From assembly GCA_050084985.1 (NCBI GenBank), contig JBITNC010000001.1, positions 131,440,001-131,504,000 on the forward strand: a stretch of DNA of 64,000 bases, given 5' to 3'. Of the stretch, positions 56,600 through 64,000 are shown piece after piece (position 1 is the first letter of the stretch; every line of letters begins with the position of its first letter). The notes beneath the pieces were generated by a model. That model was given only the letters and a program-made list of their open reading frames with translations, searched no databases and was not told the DNA's origin. The stretch comes from Nageia nagi (Eukaryota > Pinophyta). Position numbers and translations under genes: made by a program.

Positions 56600-59500
56600 A
56601 GAAAGTGCTACAATGATCCTTGGGTTGTAGTGAGATCGAGGGGTTAATCCTCATCGGGGCTATGGACGCCTGTCTAGCAATGGGGCATACCTTACGAGTG
56701 GCAACATGTCCATATTGGTTAGCGACCTTCTTTCCTATGGACCTCTGTACGTTTCATATGGATGAACTAGCTTATATATTTTATGCTTTTGTGACATTTA
56801 GTTTGAGATTGTCTAGAGATGGAAATAAACCTCATTGCACACACATGAGTCTATGATAATTTTGAGAACATCATGACTTTGTTTTATATCATTTAAAGAA
56901 GAAAAAAATTAATGGTGATTGGTTAATATGGTCAAACTGAATATTATGATCATTACATTTCTTCATCATCCCATGCCTCCATCCCATACTATTTATTATT
57001 ACATAATAATTAATATTACACTTATATTTATCAATGCCTTGATGAGTTGATTAGTTTATCTCTCTAAATACTCAATACATCCTATGTCCATTCATTTGTT
57101 ATACTATTTTCATATTAACCTCCACCACCACCCCATACACATTACATTGTACCAACTTTCATATTTTACTATCCAACATCCATATATTTCCTAATATATC
57201 TTTATCGATTATTAAATTGGAGGTGCTTCCATATTATTTGAGAAAAAGAGCGAGTAATTGCTCTCCCCATTAATATGGGAGTCAACATTGTTGTTGTTAA
57301 AACCTTTTGCTTCTATTCTTATCTACAAGTTTAAGCAAGAAATTATCCTTAGTAGATTGATGAAAGTCAACCCTAAAACATTGTTAAATTTTATAGCTTC
57401 CATTATTCTTTGAGATCGAGAATGAGAAATTATTCTCCCCATTGAATTGGAAGTCAATGTTCTTTTCCTATCATATCCTATCCATTTCAATCCCTTAGAA
57501 CATCGTTAAAAAACTTCCATCATTCCTTGGGATCGAGAGTAAGAAATTGCTCTTCCCTTTGAATTGGAAGTCGATGTTCTTCTTCCCTTTCCATTTCATT
57601 ATCATCTACCCATAAATTGAATGTGTGCTACATCTTGTTCCATATCCTTTTGCACATGTTATCATAAAATAAGAAGCATTAGTAGCCAAATTTGATAAAT
57701 GATACAATCTAATACTGTAATTTTTCAAATCATTATCCTTAAATTTAAAGATATTTAAGAATATCAAAATCAACATTTAAAAAATAAAAATACAATAATA
57801 ATCCCATACATCTTTAATGGGATAATTGTTATCATCATATTCCTCATCATGAATCTTTGATGATATCAAATTATAAACAATTCCATCCTGAAATCTTTGA
57901 TAATGATTTTTGCAAGAAATGATAATGAAACCCATTATGTTGGGGCAAATAGTCGAATTATCAAACATTAAAATGTTATCTACTTTGAAAAAACTCCACG
58001 TCACATACATGCTAATGGCAAAGAGCCTATGGAATAAAGTGTTCTATGAAATAGCATATGTAGGCAAGCATGAGTACCTAGTAAGGTGTAGAACTTGTTT
58101 TCAAAATACTTTGATTGCAAAAATTTAGAAAATTTATGTTTGATTATAACTTGGGGCAACTATGATTGTCCACGACCCAAAGAAAATCATTTGCCTCTAT
58201 TATCAACCAACAAAATCAAGATTTAAAATATTCGTACATAAGTTGATAAACTCAAGTGTACGAGTCTTGAATTAACCATTTACCAACCTCAAGTATATTA
58301 TCACTTACTTATTAGCCTAGTGGTATTTGTATAAGTCTAAAATGATAACATATTAGTTTGTTTGTATCTTCTTAAGATACATGACTATGTTTGCTCACCA
58401 CATCATGCAATAAACATGCAAACTCGATCATAAATAATTTCATCATGAATCCTTGATTGGACAAACACCATTTATTGTTTATGATCTTACAATGAATCAT
58501 GAACTTCTTAGTTCAAATCATATGTCATGTTATGCATGTTTAGTCATCACTTATTGTTATACGTATTCAAGAAACCCTAGTCATCAAAAAGCATGATTCT
58601 AATGATTTTTTGTAAAACCTATTCTTCTAGAGTAATAACATAATAATCAAAATTCAAATTAGTGCACACAAAGGGGACTTCATGTCATATACTTGACTCA
58701 ACTCCATACATTCCTCGGAATAAACACAAGACACCCATGTAAGGATATATGGGAACAAGCCTTTAGTACCTATTTGGTTCAAAATACTTCAATTGCAAAG
58801 CTCACGAAATCATACCTGGATAACTGGGATAAATACAACTTCCCATGACCTAAAATCAAACCTTATGTTCACCTATAAATGATTGAAACAATAAGGTTAG
58901 AATCATTCGTACATTTATCTTACTTGTTCACTAGCTAATATGCATTAGTTTTTTGAACAGTCTATCATCATCATCACTAACATCATTAGTTGGTTCAAAA
59001 GGGGCCATAATGCTAAGAAAAGCACTACAATCACATAGTAAGCTCATGATCACATAGTAAGACCATGGCTACATTTCTTTTAAAATATACCCAAAACATT
59101 GTTAATTAGAAAATCGAAAGTTATATGTCTACTCACAGTTAAGGTAATTAGGATTGCCTATAGCCTGAAATAAGATGTTTATGCTCAATATGATTCTAAA
59201 AGACTTATGCAAAAGATCATCATGAAACCCATTCTGCTGGGTCAAAAGCAAAGAAAAATGAAAGATGACTTGTATATACAAAACAAGCTTCCTATCACAT
59301 ACTCGCTTCAGCATGCGGAGACAAACTAGAGTCTTGTCATGTAACTACCATAAACAGCACACAGTATGGAGATAAACACAAGTGAAGTTTTGATATACAA
59401 CATCACTATCTCAAATTGTATACATCAAATAAGCTTACCATCACATACTCGTTTCGGTATGCAGAGACAAAATAGAGTCTTGTCATGCAACCACCATAAA

Positions 59501-60178
59501 TAGCACATAGTATGGAGATTGACACAAGTGTAGTTTTGATGTATTACAATATCATTTTCAAAATGTATCAATTGCAAAAGTTAAAAAATCATATTCAGCC
59601 ATGGCAAGGGCTATCCTCATGACAACACTGGATGATGAAATATGTAACAAGTTTTGATTTAGAGAAGCTATAATTATATCCTACTAAAAGATTTTAAGCT
59701 TTATACGAAAAAAGAGATTTTGATGATATTTCTTAAAAATATCTTTAACATTTACAAATATCAAAGAAGATAAAATGTGATATATCATTGTTACAGGAGA
59801 TCTTCTTGAAACCCTGTTGTCGGGACAAAGGACAACACCATCCAAACCCATATACTAAAGGGGACTTATACGGTACATGTGCGCTTAGACATGCAGAATG
59901 ACATAACAGAAATGTCATCTAGCTGTCACATAAGCTCAACACATTGTCATACCGAAAATAGTCACTCCTAAAGTATATTCCAATTTTGTTTTCAAAACTA
60001 CATCAAATGTAAAATGAAAACACATTTTATCATAATTTGATAAATCAAAATTTCGATTCATTTAAGAAATTAAGTCAAAACTTATATCATAAAAAAGCAA
60101 CAATAAATAGTCAAGCAACAAAGCTTCTCATTCTATATTTTTGAAATCATCAACCACATTTTTTCGGTTGATAATTTC
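55946..60178 (+). other. 3' non-coding region of the large Ty3 element (4.2 kb)
   Basis: It starts with a duplicated TCACATTGGGGCA phrase (55,909 and 55,967), then A-rich low-complexity sequence (about 55,990-56,035) and a purine run (AAAAAGAAAAAG, about 56,555-56,605). From about 57,900 onward a loose long repeat recurs: CAAAATACTT..ATTGCAAA near 58,100, 58,780 and 59,560, and GAAACCC...TGTTGGGGCAAA near 57,927, 59,226 and 59,811. Short open frames (for example 56,620-56,856) have no recognised domain. No RT, integrase or env-like gene was found. Confidence 0.75.
59286..59575 (+). repeat. Tandem duplication, 146 bp, 2 copies
   Basis: ATCACATACTCG recurs at 59,294 and 59,440. Both copies continue with TATGCAGAGACAAA...TAGAGTCTTGTCATG, GCACA.AGTATGGAGAT and ACACAAGTG.AGTTTTGAT. 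Confidence 0.88.
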
Positions 60179-60192
60179 AAAAAGGGGCAAAA
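60179..60192 (+). promoter_or_regulatory. Polypurine tract of the large Ty3 element
   Basis: AAAAAGGGGCAAAA lies immediately before the 3' LTR start TGTAGATACC. Similar tracts precede the LTRs at 17,923 and 62,458. Confidence 0.8.
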
Positions 60193-61043
60193 TGTAGATA
60201 CCTAAAAATGACCCTTTTTAACTAGTAAACATTGAATTAATCATAACTCTTTATACAAGCCTCAAACAAGCTTGAAAAATCCATTATTGGATATCTCTCA
60301 TTGAGTACATGCAAAATGAGTGGTCACATGACCCCTTTTCGATAAAAATTGACTATTTGGTGGTCATTTTAATATTGTTATAAAATTTTTAACCAGTCAC
60401 CGGCGTTCACCATGAAATGCCAGCATTTTAAGCCAATCACCGATGTTCAACATCCAAATGTCAGTGACTCTGTAACAGCTGAATAGAAGCCAAAACAGTG
60501 AGAGAAAGTTGAAACATTTCATTTCTCCAAGATGAGGTGGATAGAGGGGGTCAGTTATGACCTACAGTGGCTGTTCACTTCTTCTTACTAGCCTTGAAAC
60601 ATCTCATCCAAAATCTATAAATACAAGCTAATACAAAGCAATATGGACCCCAATTGAACCCATTTTTGAAGTAGGGTAATGCTACCAAAATCTTGTGAGC
60701 TCATACATTTTATTATTTTATGCTAGTTTCAATTCAATGCAATGTCATACATAGATGCTTTGATGTTATTGTCTTTTGCATGTGTGTAGGATTTACAGGT
60801 TGCTCATATCAAGGGAAGAAGCAAGCAAACTCAAAAACAATGAAGATTTAATACTCTTTATTTTGGCACATAGCATTTGTAAAAGTCCCTTCTAAGGGCA
60901 AATTGTAGTTTGAACTGAGATTGAATATCATTTTACAATTACAACATGTCTATCTATGTTATATAATTTGAGGTTCAATGAAGATTGAAGAATAATTTGT
61001 ATTTCATGTTATTCTACATTCTAGCTCTATTTTCATTGCAACA
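60193..61043 (+). repeat. 3' LTR of the large Ty3 element
   Basis: It runs TGTAGATACC...TTGCAACA, 851 bp, followed by AATAC. TATA box at 60,616-60,623. It differs from the 5' LTR by scattered changes plus a dense cluster at about 60,390-60,475. Confidence 0.95.
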
Positions 61044-62457
61044 AATACATGGTGATTATAAAGGATAAATATTGTGATATTGAATATCTACATTATGCAT
61101 TCATAGTGAAATTTATCATGTCCTATTTTTCATGATTATTTATATTAACTATAGCTCATTGGTAGCATGATTTTACAAAATTAAATAATGATTCCAATGT
61201 TATATTTTAATTTTGATTTAATTAGATGCAAATGTTAAATTTTGATTTTTGTATTTTTTGCATAATTTTGATGTGGTAAATATATGAATAATTATTTTTC
61301 AATGGCAATTGAATGCACTATCTTTTAACAAGATCAACTCCATCATCTTCATGTAGTTATCATCGTGAATGAGGTAAAATTATGGGTTCCTTCACGTATG
61401 AATTATATTATCATAGTCTTCATGGATCAAATTCATTGATATCATGATCATATGGTTGCTAAATAATTATGCAATATGGATATATTATTTTATGAGGCTA
61501 AACATTATTTCTTATTTTCAATTGAATATCGTTAAAAAATTGTAGCTCTTATATCTATTTCCATACCACTACCAATGTGTGTTTCTTATGATTATATTGT
61601 AAATGGGTCTTGTTACAAAATGTTCAAATATCTACTTGAAAATGCCATTATTTCACAAATATGCACCGATATAGAAATGATGAATAAAATTGCAAAAGAT
61701 ATAATTGATAAAGTTTATGAAAAATCATGTAGTGAACAATGTAGGTTTGCTTTGAAAATAAAAAAATTCAATATGATCAAACATGCAATGTTGATATGTA
61801 AGGCCAACAAATATTTGAATATTTGGTATCTTCATAGGGAATGAAATGATATTGTTCAATGTTATGCTAATAAATATTTTCAAGGCCATGGTAACTCCAT
61901 GAGAAAACTTTCTTATTAATTACAAGTTATTACAAGCTTGATTCATTAAAAGGGTTCTCAATAACTTGATAATAATGGTTGTTCCAAGCTTGGGGTATTA
62001 AAAAGGACCTCATCAACTTGATTTTTATAGAATATGAGTTACAATCATAGTAGTTTATATGTCATGGTTAATAGAAATATGAGTCGCATCAACCATGGTG
62101 ACATAATGGATATCATATTTATTTAATTCTTGCTCTTTAAATTGATTATTCTTTAATAGGATATGATCTATGTGGGTATTATGTTGGTTTGTTCTTAAAA
62201 AGGTATTATCTGGTAGAGTAGGATTCACATAGAGATGCTCTCATCATATAGGGACTCCAATTTTTGGCTTGATTACCCAAAGTAGCATGAGCAAGGGGAA
62301 ATACAATACCAAAAGTGGGCAAATGATATATCATGCTCAACATATTGATCAAAAAAGGGATGTTCACTTTACTATTAAAAAATTTCTTCTCTTCTCTAGA
62401 CTTCTTTAGATTATGCAATTTCAATGCTTTTCATTTTATATCCAAAGAGGGGAAAAA
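61044..62457. other. AT-rich region, probably 3' untranslated part of another Ty3 element
   Basis: It is continuous with 44,556 before the insertion. A single 89-codon open frame (61,575-61,844) has no recognisable domain and may be chance. The stretch ends in the purine tract AAAGAGGGGAAAAA at an LTR start, which suggests it is the 3' end of a Ty3 element read on the + strand. Confidence 0.5.
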
Positions 62458-62610
62458 TTTAGATGCCTAAAAATGATTTATTATTTATTTAATAAATTAT
62501 ATTTAGACTTTTTAAAATGAATTAATACAATATTACATATATTAAGATAAATTTGATATTACAATGAAATCCCATGTGTTATATTAAATGTTATATTAAG
62601 AAAGAGGTTT
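62458..62610 (+). repeat. Ty3 LTR fragment, same family as 29,355-30,097
   Basis: It begins TTTAGATGCCTAAAAATGAT and follows the first 140 or so bases of the LTR at 29,355, including the TGATTTATTA / TAATAAATTA inverted repeat (62,474-62,499). It is cut off near 62,600, shortly before an oppositely oriented gag. Confidence 0.68.
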
Positions 62611-62644
62611 GAAAGTTTCTAAAATGTATACAAACTATGTTATG

Positions 62645-64000
62645 GTAGTGCATTGTACCAATCCATAGCTTGTCCCTTAAGATTCATGGGAAAAGTTCTC
62701 AATAAGAGAGCATTTTAATTTACAATCAAATAACAAGCATGTTTGAAGTGCCTCAAACGCTCCTTTGGATCCTCTTTACTCTTGAACTTATCTATTTTAG
62801 GCATTTCAAAATTCTTAGGGTAATAACTCATGGGAATACAAGGATTTATAGGCTGATTGCATATCTCCCCAAAGTTGAATTTAGATAATCTTAGATTATT
62901 TATCTTAGCCTCTAATTCTTGCAATCTTATCATAAGTTAGCTTTCATTGTGCACATTGGGTACTCCATAAGGTGGATGTGGTCCACCATGGGGTGGATTT
63001 AATTCACCATAATACTAATTTGGTTTATTTAACAAACTCACTTGCCTCTCAAAATCATATGCATTGGGGTTATAGAATGTGCCTTGTTGATCCCAAGATG
63101 GTCCTTGTGTGTTGTGTCTAAGATTTTGATTATAAACCTATTGTTGACCTTGGTGCTAAAATTGAGTATTGATACCATGACTTTGTTGCATATTTTGAAC
63201 ACTATTTTATTTCATAACATAATTTTTCCATTTTTTTGTACCTTGTAGGATATTCTAACTTTGACTTGCATGTAATTCAACCATTTGGTTTTGATACATA
63301 AGGTTTTGCATGTGCCAATCAATTGTTGCATCTCTTCCATGGATGAAGTTGAGGAACCTTGTTGGGTATTTTATTGTTTGGTATTTTTTATGGATTATGA
63401 GTGGATTTTTGATCTCTATAAAGGTGTTATATGTTGTGGTTTGAATTATTTTGAAATTTAGGCTTTTGAAAATAAGCCATGCCTTGGTTTGGCCCACTTT
63501 GGTTATTTTGCTAGTATTACACAAAAGGTTGGTCAAGGCCATCCCAATCATCAATATTGGATTGTTTAAATTGATCAACATTGGGATTTTGGCCTTATGG
63601 ATTTATTTTCCAAGACACTTGCTTTTGTGGATTTTGAAAATTATTGGTATTAGTGTTTTGGATATTTGGTGAATTTTATAAGGCAATGTATTAGGAAGAA
63701 TTAGCTTGATTAGAATTCATTGCCCTTTGAAGTGGAGGAGGTGTGTTGTGTTGAACAACATTTTGATAGTTGGGTATTATGTTTTGAAAGTATTGTTGTT
63801 TAACTTTGGGTGGATGTTTAGGAATTATGGACTTTTCTTGTGATGACCTTTGATTCAAGATTTCTTGTGCTTGTTGGATTTTCTTTTGAAAATTGAGAAA
63901 ATATATATTTGGTTATAAATTCTCAACAACTAAAGGTTCTTTGGATGGTTTAGGGGTTTTAAATGTGGTATCTTAGTTAGTGGATAGTTTGCATTCTTAA
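62645..64000 (-). pseudogene. Ty3-type gag pseudogene, cut by the window end
   Basis: On the - strand from the right edge there is a Gln/Asn-rich N-terminal part with YNPNA and PHPPYGVPNVH phrases (about 62,940-63,080). The gag core follows: FEMPKIDKFKSKEDPKERLR (about 62,750-62,810), HFKHACYLI, and in the same frame after a stop LLRTFPMNLKGQAMDWYNA (62,650-62,705). These match FEMPKIIPFTGNKDPKEHLR and ASQALEWYN in the large Ty3 element, so it is a cousin of that family. Stops and shifts are frequent. The protein ends abruptly where the LTR fragment begins. Confidence 0.78.

Larger units (their letters stand above)
44557..61043 (+). mobile_element. Large non-autonomous Ty3-type LTR retrotransposon (gag-protease only), 16.5 kb
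   Basis: LTRs at 44,557-45,408 and 60,193-61,043 differ by about 5% overall. The target duplication AATAC flanks both ends (44,552-44,556 and 61,044-61,048). Without the nested element (47,347-51,915 plus one GTAAC) it is about 11.9 kb. The internal region holds a 1.9-kb leader, a gag-protease gene (51,973-55,945) and 4.2 kb of 3' non-coding sequence. I found no reverse transcriptase, RNase H or integrase motif, so it depends on an autonomous partner. Family placement rests on the Retrotrans_gag-type capsid, the retropepsin and the LTR start TGTAGACACC. Confidence 0.92.

Noticed and set aside
55990-56605. A-rich runs as possible LINE or retrogene poly(A) tails
   Set aside because: They are internal to the Ty3 element, contain regular T or G interruptions, and have no LINE-type coding region or flanking duplication.
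56311-56856. Short open frames after the large Ty3 gag-protease gene as a possible env-like or accessory gene
   Set aside because: They are short and overlap a purine run, with no signal peptide plus membrane anchor pattern and no recognised domain.
61575-61844. 89-codon open frame as a possible host gene
   Set aside because: There is no recognised domain, no supporting neighbouring exons and the setting is an AT-rich transposon. It may be chance.

Overview
This window looks like nuclear DNA from a large-genome, transposon-dense seed plant. The base composition is very AT-rich, and the Ty1/copia and Ty3 elements are of plant type. Plant mobile domain (PMD) pseudogenes and nested LTR insertions are present, and I recognise no host gene, rRNA or tRNA. 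The long AT-rich intergenic sequence and old degraded elements would suit a gymnosperm, but that is only a guess.

Left part (1-16,500). A copia element on the + strand (copia A) enters from the left edge and ends at 6163. After 26 bp of older sequence comes a complete copia element on the - strand (copia C, 6190-14978), flanked by the 5-bp target duplication GTTAT. The older sequence on its right (14,984-16,490) is a - strand PMD pseudogene.

Middle part (16,500-33,400). This is a graveyard of Ty3-type pieces. It holds an LTR at 17,923-18,817 and a longer probable LTR from 21,564 that carries a 20-bp and a 79-bp tandem array. A + strand PMD pseudogene (about 24,730-26,110) follows, then a - strand gag-protease remnant (about 28,500-29,330). 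Last is an LTR (29,355-30,097) followed by a degraded + strand gag.

Right-centre (33,411-43,845). A third PMD pseudogene on the - strand is split by an almost complete copia element (copia B, 34,084-42,654, duplication CTCAT). Copia B is a close relative of copia A.

Right part (44,557-61,043). A 16.5-kb non-autonomous Ty3-type element (LTRs about 850 bp, duplication AATAC) encodes a very long gag-protease protein but no reverse transcriptase or integrase that I can find. Nested inside its leader is a second, very young non-autonomous element (47,347-51,915, duplication GTAAC). Its two 1,747-bp LTRs look identical, it has one short intact gag gene, and its LTR is rich in CCGGA and TGACGTCA motifs. 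The window ends with a Ty3 LTR fragment (from 62,458) and a - strand gag fragment (62,645-64,000).

How the parts relate. PMD copies and old Ty3 pieces form the oldest layer. Copia A, B and C and the 16.5-kb Ty3 element came later: LTR divergence by eye is about 8-9% for C, 4-5% for B and 5% for the Ty3 element. The gag-only element came last. None of these elements is self-sufficient, so all movement here must have relied on proteins supplied from elsewhere.
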